Source: Lachnospiraceae bacterium MD335 (lineage in GTDB: Bacteria; Bacillota; Clostridia; Lachnospirales; Lachnospiraceae). From it: a stretch of DNA of 63,132 nt. Below are positions 8,550-17,260 of the stretch, in pieces. The translations under genes and the position numbers were made by a program. Where the stretch lies: positions 386,412 through 449,543 of the forward strand of contig KE159617.1 of the NCBI GenBank assembly GCA_000403335.2, in the 5' to 3' direction. The notes under the pieces were generated by a model. It was given only the letters and a program-made list of their open reading frames with translations. It searched no databases and had not been told where the DNA came from. Each line of letters starts with the position of its first letter. Within the stretch, counting starts at the first letter, position 1.

Positions 8550-9644
8550 ATGAAGTTCAGTTTATGTATGATTGTGAAAAATGAAGCGTCGATTTTAAGG
8601 GATTGTTTGGATTCTTTACAAGATATTATGGATGAAATCATTATTGTGGATACCGGCTCAACGGATGAAACGAAAAAGGTTGCCGAAAGCTATACACCGT
8701 ATGTTTATGATTACGAGTGGCATGATGACTTTTCCGCGGCGAGAAACTTTGCATTTTCAAAGGCTACAGGTGATTATATTTATTCTGCGGATGCGGACGA
8801 GGTGCTTGATGAGGAAAACCGCACAAAGCTTAAAGCGCTCAAGCGTGTCATTCTTCCGGAAGTAGAGATTGTGCAAATGATTTATGTGACGGAGCAGATT
8901 AATCACCCGACAGAGAATTTTGCGCGTGATATGCGTCCAAAGCTTTTTAAGCGTCTGCGCCAATTTACATGGATTGAACCGATTCATGAGACAATCAATA
9001 CATCGCCCGTAGTTTATGACAGTGATATTGAAATTATTCACCGTCCGCAGGGAAGTCACAGCAGCAGGGATTTTGGCGTATTTGAGCGGGTGATTGAGGA
9101 AAAGAGCTTTCTTTCGGACAGGCTGCTTGGTATGTATTTGCGGGAGCTTTATAAGGCGGGAACAGAGAAAGATTTGGAAAACGCACGTGCGTTTCTTGAG
9201 AAATCTTTAACGGAGAAACGGGAAAAGCGCAATGAGCTTTTGTGTCGTCAGATTATTGCCGTACTGTTGAAAATCTATCGTCAGGCTGACGATCCTGTAA
9301 GCATGTTAAAAGTGTCGCTGAGCAGCGAGGCGACGGTGCCTTCTGCAGAGATGTGCATGGAGCTTGGATACTTTTTCATGAAAAAGGGTGATTTCGGTGA
9401 AGCGGCGGAGTGGTTTAGCCGGGCAGCTTTTCACTGTGAGAGTGAGATTGACATTGCAAGCAGCGGAACATCTGCGCTAATGGCGCTTGCCGTTAGCTAC
9501 AGAGGACTTGCCAAATCGCCGAAGCTGCGGGCGCTGCCTCAAAAAGAGTTTGAGCGTGAGCACACAAGACTTACCGAAAAGGCGGCGGAGTATGAGCTTA
9601 TGGCAAGGAGCTGGAAGCCTGCCGAACTGGAGTTGAATACGTAA
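8550..9644 (+). CDS. Family 2 glycosyltransferase with C-terminal TPR-like repeats
   Basis: 364 residues and a paralogue of the product of 1677-2732. The GT-A domain occupies the first ~170 residues: FSLCMIVKNEASIL, IIVDTGSTDETK, and SADADEVLDEENR with the DxD metal motif. Residues ~190-350 form helical repeats (MELGYFFMKKGDFGEAAEWFSRAA). The start is ATG after GGATGGAGATGCGCT. By context it may modify flagellin. Substrate not determinable here. Confidence 0.85.
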   Translation: MKFSLCMIVKNEASILRDCLDSLQDIMDEIIIVDTGSTDETKKVAESYTPYVYDYEWHDDFSAARNFAFSKATGDYIYSADADEVLDEENRTKLKALKRVILPEVEIVQMIYVTEQINHPTENFARDMRPKLFKRLRQFTWIEPIHETINTSPVVYDSDIEIIHRPQGSHSSRDFGVFERVIEEKSFLSDRLLGMYLRELYKAGTEKDLENARAFLEKSLTEKREKRNELLCRQIIAVLLKIYRQADDPVSMLKVSLSSEATVPSAEMCMELGYFFMKKGDFGEAAEWFSRAAFHCESEIDIASSGTSALMALAVSYRGLAKSPKLRALPQKEFEREHTRLTEKAAEYELMARSWKPAELELNT

Positions 9645-9732
9645 ATCGAGTAGGGGAGAGCCATCTTCCCTACTCGCGCGCCGGGCGCATGTTGCGTTAG
9701 CAACTAATTTCCTTATGCGCCCGTGTGCATAA

Positions 9733-9765
9733 AAAATGCAGGTTTTCCAGCCTGCATTTTTAAAT
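9733..9765. terminator. Bidirectional intrinsic terminator
   Basis: Perfect 10-bp stem AAAATGCAGG/CCTGCATTTT with A- and T-runs on the two sides, between convergent genes. Confidence 0.9.
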
Positions 9766-9771
9766 CTTCAA

Positions 9772-11094
9772 TTATGTATATGTATTGAATAACATTCCTG
9801 TATAGATACTTGTCATATAGGGATTAATGTAATTTGTGAACGGGTTGGGGTATGCGCAAATCCGCCTGTCGATATACTCCATCGGGTCAAGCGAGATGGA
9901 AGTGAGCTTACGCATAATGTGGTTTCCAAATCCCTTTAATGCGTCGGTGTCTGTAATATTCTCAGGTTGTTCGTAGTCGAGGCTTGCATCTTCATTCACT
10001 TTAATACCGTATTTTTCAAGGCTTTCCCGATGTAAATCAAGGAATTTTGTCATATCCTTGGCAAGGAGTCTTGTGAGCGAGAGGTCATCCGTTTTTCCTT
10101 TTTCGTCAGGAATATCAGTGAGCACGCCGTCCAAAAAGTGATTGTAGCCGTCAACAAATGTTTCAATATTGTGCGAGAGCGATTCCGCGTCCGCGTACAG
10201 TCCGATGTCAGCAGCCCCCATGCCATTCTCAGGATGCAGCGTTACACGATAAGCGCCATGTACGTTGAACGTATTCGAATAAGAAGATTCTTCATTGCCA
10301 TTGATGCTGTAGATTGCGTTAGAGGCCTCTTTGACATTCTCATTCAGTCCCAAATAGTCCACGACACCGTTTCGGTAACTGGTTTTGTCATCATTGACGG
10401 AAAAATGTCTTGCGTTTTGAAACGGAAGACCGTATGCGTCAGAGGTAAGTTCAAGCGCGGAATGTCCGTCCTCTTCGATAACCTTGGCGGATACACCAAT
10501 ATCAGAATTGTTAATAAGGCGTGAAAGCTTGCTTTGCAGGTCTTTGTTCGTTTCTCCTTCGTTGATGTTAAATTGCAGCTCATAATGCAGCTTGTTCGTG
10601 AGAATATCAAACGAATAGCTGTCGGGCTTGAGTGTTGTTGCCTGATTAGCATTCAAATAGTTTCCTGTATTAATCTGCGGCGATGCAAAACTCTCTACCT
10701 CGAGCGCAAAGCTTGCAGGGATTTCTTCGTCCGTCTCCTCTGGTACGTATTCTACCGTTGCAAGATTTTCATTGTCGCTGTATGCTGTTTTCATAGCGAA
10801 CAAATCATTGTCGTCACCGCTTAGCGAGTTGATGGTCTGCTTTAAATTCTGAGCGCTTTCCTTTAAATGTACCGCAAATGCAATAGATTTTGGCGTCGGC
10901 TCATTCAGGTAAAGCGGAGCAAAACGGTTTTTCCATTGAATTGCACTGTATACATTTTGCAGCTCACTCTGATCATGTGTATCATACCGCGAACTGCGCC
11001 TGGTTACTTTTCGGTTGCTGCTGTCATAATCGCGGCTGCGGTAAGTCGTCAGATATTGATCATAAATTTGTAATGTTGTAAAAGAAACCGCCAT
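9772..11094 (-). CDS. FliD-like (flagellar hook-associated protein 2-like) protein
   Basis: 440 residues. Overall features fit a filament-cap protein or relative: an N-terminal helical part (LKESAQNLKQTINSLSG, near residues 80-95), a beta-rich middle (residues 130-320, with NINEGETNKDLQSKLSRLIN and HSALELTSDAYG), and a C-terminal helical part with FVDGYNHFLDG near residue 330. FliD_N/FliD_C-type blocks of the form 'sGeTnkdL' and 'fvdaYN' are known in that family. The protein lacks a signal peptide, as expected for flagellar type III export. Start ATG after GGAGGGGC. Whether it is the main cap or a paralogue cannot be told. Confidence 0.6.
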   Translation of the reverse strand: MAVSFTTLQIYDQYLTTYRSRDYDSSNRKVTRRSSRYDTHDQSELQNVYSAIQWKNRFAPLYLNEPTPKSIAFAVHLKESAQNLKQTINSLSGDDNDLFAMKTAYSDNENLATVEYVPEETDEEIPASFALEVESFASPQINTGNYLNANQATTLKPDSYSFDILTNKLHYELQFNINEGETNKDLQSKLSRLINNSDIGVSAKVIEEDGHSALELTSDAYGLPFQNARHFSVNDDKTSYRNGVVDYLGLNENVKEASNAIYSINGNEESSYSNTFNVHGAYRVTLHPENGMGAADIGLYADAESLSHNIETFVDGYNHFLDGVLTDIPDEKGKTDDLSLTRLLAKDMTKFLDLHRESLEKYGIKVNEDASLDYEQPENITDTDALKGFGNHIMRKLTSISLDPMEYIDRRICAYPNPFTNYINPYMTSIYTGMLFNTYT

Positions 11095-11464
11095 ACATGC
11101 CCCTCCCTTCCATAAGTTAATTTATAATTTATGTAAACATGATGTACAAATCGAAACAAAACCTGAAAAGCATTGTCACTTCTCAAGTTTTAGGGATACG
11201 AAACAAATATAAATGTCAGAATATTCAGACAACTTATGTCTACGAATCTCCTATATTCAAAGTACCACGAAAAGCATTAAAAATCAAGTGTTTTCAACGT
11301 AAAACATGAAAAAAAGCAGTGATATTATATTATATTAAATAGGAAGAGATTATGTTAATTGAAAAAAGCATTTATTTTAAATTGACAGACAACTTTATTT
11401 TGTAAATAAGCAAACCATATCAAAACAGGACAAATGCATACGGCGGCATATACAGAAAAAAGGC
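11095..11464. other. Non-coding gap between FliD-like gene and rpmG operon
   Basis: About 370 AT-rich bases between divergent genes. No coding frame with a credible ribosome binding site, tRNA or strong hairpin is visible. It presumably holds the minus-strand promoter of the FliD-like gene. Confidence 0.6.
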
Positions 11465-11493
11465 TTGACGGCAAAGAATACGTGTGGTATGCT
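11465..11493 (+). promoter_or_regulatory. Sigma-A type promoter of rpmG-secE-nusG
   Basis: TTGACG, 17-base spacer, TATGCT, about 100 bases before rpmG. Confidence 0.8.
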
Positions 11494-11598
11494 TGTAAAG
11501 CAAGATGCGTCTCAGGTCTTTTTTTTATGCTATAAAAACTGCGGGGGCATCTGCATGATTAGAACAAGAAGGATTAGAACGTTAGCGGAGGTGGAATT

Positions 11599-11748
11599 AT
11601 GCGTACAAAGATTACATTGGCTTGTACGGAGTGCAAGCAGCGTAACTACAATACCACAAAGGAAAAGAAAAACCATCCTGACAGAATGGAAATCAAAAAG
11701 TATTGTAGATTTTGCAAGACTCACACATTGCACAAAGAAACAAAATAA
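11599..11748 (+). CDS. rpmG: 50S ribosomal protein L33
   Basis: 49 residues, basic, with two CxxC pairs (CTEC near residue 9, CRFC near residue 36) forming the zinc ribbon of the C+ form of L33. It begins [17 protein letters not shown] and ends HKETK. GGAGGTGGAATT precedes the ATG. Gene order rpmG-secE-nusG-rplK-rplA is the standard one in Firmicutes. It sits in the large subunit near the E site. Confidence 0.97.
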   Translation: MRTKITLACTECKQRNYNTTKEKKNHPDRMEIKKYCRFCKTHTLHKETK

Positions 11749-11790
11749 TCGTTTTGTGTGATCACGGTTGTGATCAGATGGAGGTTAATT

Positions 11791-12003
11791 ATGGCAGAAA
11801 CAGCTAAGAAGGATGCGAAAAAAGACAGCTTCTGGAAAAGCATGAAAACCGAATTCAATAAGATTACATGGCCGGACAAGACGGAAACCGTTAAGGAATC
11901 TGTCGCAGTGCTTTGTGTTTCTGTTGTGTTGGGACTTGCGATTACACTGCTTGATACGGTTATCCTGTATGGTATCGATTTCCTGACAAGTATCGGAATG
12001 TAA
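11791..12003 (+). CDS. secE: Preprotein translocase subunit SecE
   Basis: 70 residues and the essential small subunit of the SecYEG channel. A charged N-terminus (MAETAKKDAKKD) precedes the amphipathic helix with the conserved WPDKTE motif and one membrane segment (ESVAVLCVSVVLGLAITLLD). The ATG at 11791 is chosen because GGAGGT lies 5 bases upstream. An in-frame start 33 bases earlier lacks a ribosome binding site. nusG follows within about 20 bases. Confidence 0.96.
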   Translation: MAETAKKDAKKDSFWKSMKTEFNKITWPDKTETVKESVAVLCVSVVLGLAITLLDTVILYGIDFLTSIGM

Positions 12004-12020
12004 CAGTGAGGATGAATAGT

Positions 12021-12776
12021 ATGGAAGAGAAGAAGGAAGCCAAAGCGGTAGCCAAAAAGCTGATTACCCCTACGACAAAGGAATGGCTCCCCGCATCACC
12101 CGTGATGCCCGTATCATCAGTGATGCCCGAGCCCCAGGAAACAGTGTCTGAGGAAAAGACAGAGGAAGCCGTTGCGAAGGCCCAAAAGCCTGTTGTGGAA
12201 GAACCGGAAGTGGAAGAAGTGCACAGCAAGGTGGCGCTGAGCGACAACAAGAGTGGCTTGGGAATGGGCTGGTATGTGGTTCATACTTATTCAGGCTACG
12301 AAAACAAAGTAAAGGCAAATATTGAAAAGGCAATTGAAAACAGACATCTTGAGAATGAAATCCTTGAGGTGCGCGTGCCCTTGCAGGACGTGACGGAGAT
12401 GAAGGACGGCGTGGAGAAAAGTTCACGCAAAAAACTTTTTCCGGGCTATGTGCTGCTTCATATGGACGCGGACAACAACGACGCATGGTATGTGGTGCGC
12501 AACACAAGAGGCGTGACCGGATTTGTGGGACCGGGAAGCAAGCCCGTGCCGCTGACGGAAGCTGAGCTTGCAGCGCTTGACTTCGGCGGTGAGGTAAGCT
12601 ATGAGTTTGCCGAGGGCGATGTTATTAGTGTCACTGCAGGCGTTTGGAAAGATACGGTCGGCACGGTGCAGAAGATTGACACAGTGCGCAGGACGCTTAC
12701 CATTACGGTGGAAATGTTCGGACGTGAAACGCCTGTCGAGATTAATTTCTCGGATGTAAAGAAGATGTGGGACTAA
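12021..12776 (+). CDS. nusG: Transcription elongation/termination factor NusG with N-terminal extension
   Basis: 251 residues. The NGN domain starts only near residue 80 (MGWYVVHTYSGYENKVKANIE), includes LFPGYVLLHM and WYVVRNTRGVTGFVG, and is followed by a KOW domain (GDVISVTAGVWKDTVGTVQKID). The first ~78 residues are an acidic, Pro/Val/Glu-rich low-complexity extension (SPVMPVSSVMPEP, then Glu-rich). Typical bacterial NusG has about 175-190 residues. The ATG at 12021 has GAGGA 8 bases upstream; an in-frame GTG lies at 12006. If translation began inside the extension, no other good Shine-Dalgarno is visible. Confidence 0.95.
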   Translation: MEEKKEAKAVAKKLITPTTKEWLPASPVMPVSSVMPEPQETVSEEKTEEAVAKAQKPVVEEPEVEEVHSKVALSDNKSGLGMGWYVVHTYSGYENKVKANIEKAIENRHLENEILEVRVPLQDVTEMKDGVEKSSRKKLFPGYVLLHMDADNNDAWYVVRNTRGVTGFVGPGSKPVPLTEAELAALDFGGEVSYEFAEGDVISVTAGVWKDTVGTVQKIDTVRRTLTITVEMFGRETPVEINFSDVKKMWD

Positions 12777-12784
12777 ATGAGGTC

Positions 12785-12813
12785 TTGACATTGCAGCAAG
12801 GTTATATTAAAAT
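12785..12813 (+). promoter_or_regulatory. Sigma-A type promoter of rplK-rplA
   Basis: TTGACA, 17-base spacer, TAAAAT, just after nusG. Confidence 0.8.
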
Positions 12814-12831
12814 GTTATACGGAATTTTGTT

Positions 12832-12866
12832 CCGTGTGGGAGGGTTATCCGCCCAGACAACCACAA
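12832..12866 (+). promoter_or_regulatory. Structured leader before rplK
   Basis: TGTGG (12835-12839) pairs with CCACA (12861-12865), enclosing GGG/CCC pairs around GGTTATCC. Leaders of the form GTGGGAGG..CC..ACCAC precede rplK in many Firmicutes and are thought to bind ribosomal protein for feedback. Assignment here is by resemblance only. Confidence 0.45.
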
Positions 12867-12906
12867 AACAGTTTTGAAACTGAGAATAATATAGGAGGTG
12901 CCAAAC

Positions 12907-13332
12907 ATGGCAAAGAAAGTAGAAGGATATATTAAATTGCAAATTCCTGCCGGCAAAGCAACACCGGCTCCACCGGTTGGTCCTGCACTTGGACAGCACG
13001 GTGTAAACATTGTAGAGTTCACAAAGCAGTTTAATGCTAGAACAGCGGATCAGGGAGATTTGATTATCCCTGTTGTTATCACGGTATATGCAGATAGAAG
13101 CTTTAGCTTTATCACAAAGACTCCGCCTGCAGCAGTTTTGTTAAAGAAGGCTTGCAACTTAAAAACTGCATCAGCAGCGCCGAATAAGACGAAGGTTGCT
13201 AAGATTTCGAAGGCAAAGGTGCAGGAGATCGCCGAGTTAAAGATGCCTGACTTAAATGCGGCAAGCCTTGAGGCTGCCATGAGCATGATTGCAGGTACGG
13301 CAAGATCTATGGGTATCGAAGTAGAAGAGTAA
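12907..13332 (+). CDS. rplK: 50S ribosomal protein L11
   Basis: 141 residues. It binds 23S rRNA in the GTPase-associated centre and is needed for RelA activation. It has the N-terminal [21 protein letters not shown] block with the conserved proline-rich switch, and the C-terminal rRNA-binding domain (SIMGTARSMG-like ending [13 protein letters not shown]). The ATG at 12907 is preceded by AGGAGGTGCCAAAC. A GTG nine bases upstream is in frame but overlaps the Shine-Dalgarno. Confidence 0.98.
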   Translation: MAKKVEGYIKLQIPAGKATPAPPVGPALGQHGVNIVEFTKQFNARTADQGDLIIPVVITVYADRSFSFITKTPPAAVLLKKACNLKTASAAPNKTKVAKISKAKVQEIAELKMPDLNAASLEAAMSMIAGTARSMGIEVEE

Positions 13333-13422
13333 GCGGAGTTAAGCTGGAAATTGAGATTTTCAGCTGACAAATTTGTGCATGGCGTACAAATTTGCAGATT
13401 GTGAAAGGAGCATGGAGAAAGA

Positions 13423-14112
13423 ATGAAGCATGGTAAGAAATATAATGAATCCGCGAAGTTAGTAGATCGCGCAAACTTTTATGAGCTTGAAGAAGCTGTT
13501 GCATTGGCAAAGAAGACGGCAACTGCAAAGTTTGATGAGACAGTAGAAGTTCACATCAGGACAGGCTGTGACGGACGTCACGCAGACCAGCAGATTAGAG
13601 GCGCGGTTGTGCTTCCGAACGGAACAGGTAAGACTGTAAAGGTTTTGGTATTTGCCAAGGGCGATAAGGTAAGCGAGGCAGAGGCAGCAGGCGCTGATTA
13701 TGTTGGCGGCGATGAGCTGATTCCGAAAATTCAGAATGACGGCTGGTTAGATTTTGATGTTGTGGTAGCGACACCTGACATGATGGGTGTTGTCGGACGT
13801 CTTGGTAAAGTTTTAGGACCTAAGGGCTTGATGCCGAACCCGAAGGCGGGTACTGTAACAATGGATGTAACAAAGGCGATTAACGATATTAAAGCTGGTA
13901 AGATTGAGTACAGACTTGATAAGACAAACATCATTCACTGTCCGATTGGAAAGGCATCTTTTACAGAGGAGCAGCTGTTACAGAATGTCAATGCGCTTTT
14001 GGATGCGATTGTAAAGGCAAGACCGTCCGCATTGAAGGGACAGTTTTTGAGAAGCATTACATTGACATCTACAATGGGACCTGGAGTAAAGGTTAGTGTT
14101 GCAAAGTTCTAA
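13423..14112 (+). CDS. rplA: 50S ribosomal protein L1
   Basis: 229 residues, the usual length. It forms the L1 stalk and can repress its own operon by binding mRNA. Diagnostic stretches are [34 protein letters not shown] (signature near residues 120-142) and [11 protein letters not shown] at the end. It follows rplK by 90 bases with GAAAGGAGCATGGAGAA before the ATG, and is closed by a terminator at 14142. Confidence 0.98.
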   Translation: MKHGKKYNESAKLVDRANFYELEEAVALAKKTATAKFDETVEVHIRTGCDGRHADQQIRGAVVLPNGTGKTVKVLVFAKGDKVSEAEAAGADYVGGDELIPKIQNDGWLDFDVVVATPDMMGVVGRLGKVLGPKGLMPNPKAGTVTMDVTKAINDIKAGKIEYRLDKTNIIHCPIGKASFTEEQLLQNVNALLDAIVKARPSALKGQFLRSITLTSTMGPGVKVSVAKF

Positions 14113-14141
14113 TCATAAAAATAAGAGATATGGATATATTC

Positions 14142-14169
14142 AAAATGCAAGTCGCAAGACTTGCATTTT
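14142..14169. terminator. Terminator after rplA
   Basis: Perfect 11-bp stem AAAATGCAAGT/ACTTGCATTTT with a 6-base loop. The A/T-rich stem ends allow use in either direction. Confidence 0.8.
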
Positions 14170-14286
14170 GTGTATGCACAGTAACCAAGATGCATCAAGC
14201 CGCGGCTTTGACATTATTACATGACTTGATGTGTGTAACGGGAAGCTGAAGGCTGAACTGTTACGATTTTTGATATAAGAGGGAGT

Positions 14287-15540
14287 ATGAAAAGACAGAT
14301 TAAACTTTTTATAACAATCATGCTTTCGGTGCTGATAATCGGGACGGCAATGATGCTGCTGTATGTGGAAAAGCTTAGGACACAGGCGGGCGGTCAAAAC
14401 GGTGGAGTGCTTGTGGAGTTTCCGTTTCATTTACCGCAGACGCACGATGAACCGCAGCAGGATTTGACAGAGCAGGCAGACGGGCAAGGCGTAAATGACG
14501 GCATGGCGGCTCAGAAAAGTCTTGAACGCTATGAAGAGGCGGTTGCGCTGGGGCAAAAGGCTGTTCTTGTTGAGTGTGCCGACCCTGCACAGGTAACTTT
14601 TGCATTTGCGGGTGATATTCTTTTTGACGAGGCGTATGCTACGATGTACCGTTATATGGCGAGAGGAAGCAATGTTGACGATACGTTTTTGGCAGGACTT
14701 TTAGAGCGGATGCGCGGTGCGGACGTGTTTATGTTAAACAATGAGTTTCCTTATTCCGAGCGCGGTACACCGACCGAGGGGAAACAGTTTACGTTTCGGG
14801 CGCATCCCCGGCATGTGGGGATTTTGAAGGAACTCGGGGTAGATTTGGTATCGCTTGCAAATAATCATGCGTATGATTACGGAAACGAGGCGCTGCTGGA
14901 TACGTTTGATACATTGGAAGCGGCAGAGGTTCCGTATGTGGGCGCCGGAAGAAATTTGGAGGAGGCTTTAAAACCCGTTTATCTGATTGCGAATGGGATG
15001 AAAATTGCGGTTGTAAGTGCGACGCAGATAGAGCGCAATGCCAATCCCGATACGAAGGAGGCGACTGCGTCAAGCGCGGGTGTGCTGCGCTGCCTCGATC
15101 CGTCGGCGCTTCTGCGGGTAATTGCGGAGGCGAAGGAAAACAGCGATTTTGTGATTTTGTATATTCACTGGGGAACGGAGAGTCAGGAGGAGATTGACTG
15201 GCTTCAGCAGGAGCAGTCGGCAACGTATGCCCGTGCAGGCGTGGATTTGATAATCGGGGATCACCCGCACTGCCTGCAAAAAATTGACGTGGTGGAAGGG
15301 GTGCCTGTGGTGTACAGCCTTGGGAACTTTTGGTTTAATTCCAAAACGCAGGATACGTGTCTTGTTGAGGTTACATTGGACGGTGATGGAATTCAAAATA
15401 TGCGTTTTGTGCCATGTAAAAGTGAGGAATGCCGCACGCGGCTTCTTACGGGAACAGAGGCGGACGGCGTATTGAATTATATGCGCGGCATTTCTCCGAA
15501 TGTGTACATTGACAGGGACGGATTTGTGACGTGGGAATAA
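14287..15540 (+). CDS. CapA-family (PGA_cap) metallophosphatase-like protein, membrane-anchored
   Basis: 417 residues. An N-terminal signal anchor (LFITIMLSVLIIGTAMMLLY, residues 7-26) and a ~70-residue low-complexity linker precede a PGA_cap domain from residue ~100. The domain has the motifs FAGDILFD, NNEFPYSERG, SLANNHAYDYG (metal-binding Asn/His), YIHWGTE, GDHPHCLQ and YSLGNFWF. CapA relatives act in poly-gamma-glutamate or other cell-surface polymer synthesis, outside the membrane; the actual substrate is unknown. The gene splits rplKA from rplJL, which are usually neighbours, and has only GAGGGAGT before the ATG. Confidence 0.9.
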   Translation: MKRQIKLFITIMLSVLIIGTAMMLLYVEKLRTQAGGQNGGVLVEFPFHLPQTHDEPQQDLTEQADGQGVNDGMAAQKSLERYEEAVALGQKAVLVECADPAQVTFAFAGDILFDEAYATMYRYMARGSNVDDTFLAGLLERMRGADVFMLNNEFPYSERGTPTEGKQFTFRAHPRHVGILKELGVDLVSLANNHAYDYGNEALLDTFDTLEAAEVPYVGAGRNLEEALKPVYLIANGMKIAVVSATQIERNANPDTKEATASSAGVLRCLDPSALLRVIAEAKENSDFVILYIHWGTESQEEIDWLQQEQSATYARAGVDLIIGDHPHCLQKIDVVEGVPVVYSLGNFWFNSKTQDTCLVEVTLDGDGIQNMRFVPCKSEECRTRLLTGTEADGVLNYMRGISPNVYIDRDGFVTWE

Positions 15541-15585
15541 AATTTCAAAAAATCAGAAAAATCAGAAAAAATAATCGTGAAAGCA

Positions 15586-15614
15586 TTGACAGTAAACGGT
15601 GGATATGATATGGT
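15586..15614 (+). promoter_or_regulatory. Sigma-A type promoter of rplJ-rplL
   Basis: TTGACA, 17-base spacer, TATGGT, directly upstream of the L10 leader. Confidence 0.75.
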
Positions 15615-15617
15615 AGG

Positions 15618-15770
15618 AAAGGTTGTAAAACCATGCCGAAGACAGTAGGTGCGAGGTGATGCCGGCAGTGCATCCTTTGCGTAAGGATACCGCCTACCGA
15701 GGAAAAGAGTTTTTATGATAAGGATTTTACCTCTCTTTTTGTGTCGCGGCATAGGATGAGAGGTTTTTGT
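15618..15770 (+). promoter_or_regulatory. Ribosomal protein L10 leader with attenuator
   Basis: GACAGTAGGTGC ... CCGCCTACCGAGGAAAAGAG matches the L10(L12)4-binding leader of Firmicutes (paired AGTAGG/CCTACC). It is followed by stem ACCTCTC (15729-15735) / GAGAGGT (15758-15764) and a T-run. Excess L10-L12 complex would bind the leader and favour the terminator. The family is established; the assignment is by motif and position. Confidence 0.8.
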
Positions 15771-15942
15771 TATGCACACGGACGTCCAAATGAAATATGT
15801 CATCAAACCGACAAATCGGTTCGCTGACGGACGTCCGGCGCGCGAGCAGGGGAGGAGAGCGTCCCTGCTCGATTTAGATATCATATTACTCCTTTCGGCA
15901 GGATTTGGAGACGAATCCATAAATCTATAAGGAGGTAAGAAA
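15771..15942 (+). other. Long spacer between L10 attenuator and rplJ
   Basis: Holds a strong hairpin CGAGCAGGG/CCCTGCTCG near 15842-15870 and palindromic GGACGTCC words at 15781 and 15829. The rplJ Shine-Dalgarno AAGGAGGT is at its end. No gene seen. Confidence 0.6.
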
Positions 15943-16521
15943 ATGGCAAAGATTGAATTAAAACAGCCTATCGTTGACGAAATTGCAGCTACAGTCAAGG
16001 ATGCCGCTTCCGTAGTAATCGTAAATTACAGCGGAATTACGGTTGCACAAGATACCGTTCTTCGTAAGCAGCTTCGTGAGGCAGGCGTTACCTACAAGGT
16101 TTACAAGAACACTTTAATGAACCGTGCGTTTCAGGGTACGGAATTTGAAGGTTTGGTAGAAAGCCTTAAAGGAACCAATGCGATTGCAGTCAGCAAGGAT
16201 GACGCGACGGCTCCTGCAAGAATTATCAGCAATTTTGCAAAGGGATGTCCTGCGCTTGAGCTGAGAGCAGGCGTTGTAGAGGGTATTGTCTATGATGCAG
16301 ACGGAATGAAGGCGATTGCAAACATTCCTTCAAGAGAAGAACTGCTTTCAAAGTTCCTTGGAAGCATCAAGTCGCCGATTACAAACTTCGCCCGTGTGCT
16401 TAATCAGATCGCGGAGAAGGGCGGCGCAGGCGCATGTGAGCCTGCACCTGCGGCAGAGGAAGCAACGGCAGAAGCAGAAGCTCCCGCAGAAGAAGCAGCT
16501 GCAGCAGAAACGGCAGAGTAA
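15943..16521 (+). CDS. rplJ: 50S ribosomal protein L10 with Ala/Glu-rich tail
   Basis: 192 residues. It anchors L7/L12 dimers to the ribosome. Family features are KQPIVDEIAATVKDAASVVIVNYSG at the start, YKVYKNTLMNRAF, and the helical C-terminal region after SPITNFARVLNQIAEKGG. The last ~35 residues are an Ala/Glu/Pro-rich tail (EEATAEAEAPAEEAAAAE) that makes it longer than the usual 165-175. ATG after AAGGAGGTAAGAAA. The operon leader upstream provides feedback control. Confidence 0.98.
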   Translation: MAKIELKQPIVDEIAATVKDAASVVIVNYSGITVAQDTVLRKQLREAGVTYKVYKNTLMNRAFQGTEFEGLVESLKGTNAIAVSKDDATAPARIISNFAKGCPALELRAGVVEGIVYDADGMKAIANIPSREELLSKFLGSIKSPITNFARVLNQIAEKGGAGACEPAPAAEEATAEAEAPAEEAAAAETAE

Positions 16522-16615
16522 CCGGAAGCTGTCGGCTGCGGTATGACACAGGGAATGCCGCGGAAACAAAAGATGGATAATAAAACAATAAAAATGATTA
16601 TGGAGGAAAACAATA

Positions 16616-16990
16616 ATGGCAAAGTTGACAACAGCAGAATTTATTGAAGCGATTAAAGAGCTTACAGTTTTAGAGTTAAACGACTTGGTAAAGGCTTGTG
16701 AGGAAGAGTTCGGCGTATCTGCAGCAGCAGGCGCAGTTGTTATGGCAGCAGGCGGTGCAGCACCGGCAGAGGAAGAGAAGGATGACTTCGATGTAGAGCT
16801 TACAGAGGTAGGTCCGAACAAGGTTAAGGTTATTAAGGTTGTTCGTGAAGTGACAGGTCTTGGCTTGAAGGAAGCTAAGGACTTGGTTGACAATGCTCCT
16901 AAGGTATTGAAGGAAGCAGCGGCAAAGGCTGAGGCTGAGGACATTAAGGCAAAGCTTGAGGCTGAAGGCGCTAAGATTACTTTGAAGTAG
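16616..16990 (+). CDS. rplL: 50S ribosomal protein L7/L12
   Basis: 124 residues. It recruits translational GTPases to the ribosome. An N-terminal dimerisation helix ([22 protein letters not shown]) is followed by an Ala/Gly hinge (residues 38-55) and the C-terminal domain with [19 protein letters not shown] and [24 protein letters not shown] lies 8 bases upstream. A terminator follows at once, so most transcripts probably do not reach rpoB. Confidence 0.98.
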   Translation: MAKLTTAEFIEAIKELTVLELNDLVKACEEEFGVSAAAGAVVMAAGGAAPAEEEKDDFDVELTEVGPNKVKVIKVVREVTGLGLKEAKDLVDNAPKVLKEAAAKAEAEDIKAKLEAEGAKITLK

Positions 16991-17015
16991 TTTTATATTT
17001 TCTTATGTTAGATCA

Positions 17016-17045
17016 GGGCGGGACAACATCCCGCCCTAAAATATT
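17016..17045 (+). terminator. Intrinsic terminator after rplL
   Basis: Perfect 8-bp stem GGGCGGGA/TCCCGCCC with loop CAACA, followed by an A/T-rich run ending in TTTTTT. Confidence 0.9.
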
Positions 17046-17260
17046 TTTTGCATTTTTATTCTTTTTTTCTGTTGAAATTTCTTGCCAACTTCTGTAAAAA
17101 TACTTAAGTTTCCGCAAAATGTAAGCCCAAAATGAATACATCTTCCCAAAGTGCCAATCTGCCGGGTTTTTTGATATTGCAGAATGACAGTTTATAAAGT
17201 AGAGGCACTTTAATAAGCCCCGCCGAAACCGGACTTTGGGGGACATATTCTTTTATCTAT

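Noticed and set aside
11465-11598. A tRNA gene in the rpmG-secE region
   Set aside because: A tRNA often lies here in Firmicutes, but no cloverleaf or TTCGA/CCA-type sequence is visible between the promoter and rpmG or between rpmG and secE.
17013-17246. A 77-residue minus-strand frame near the outer IS
   Set aside because: It runs through the rplL terminator and the IS terminal repeat, with no ribosome binding site. Treated as non-coding IS end.
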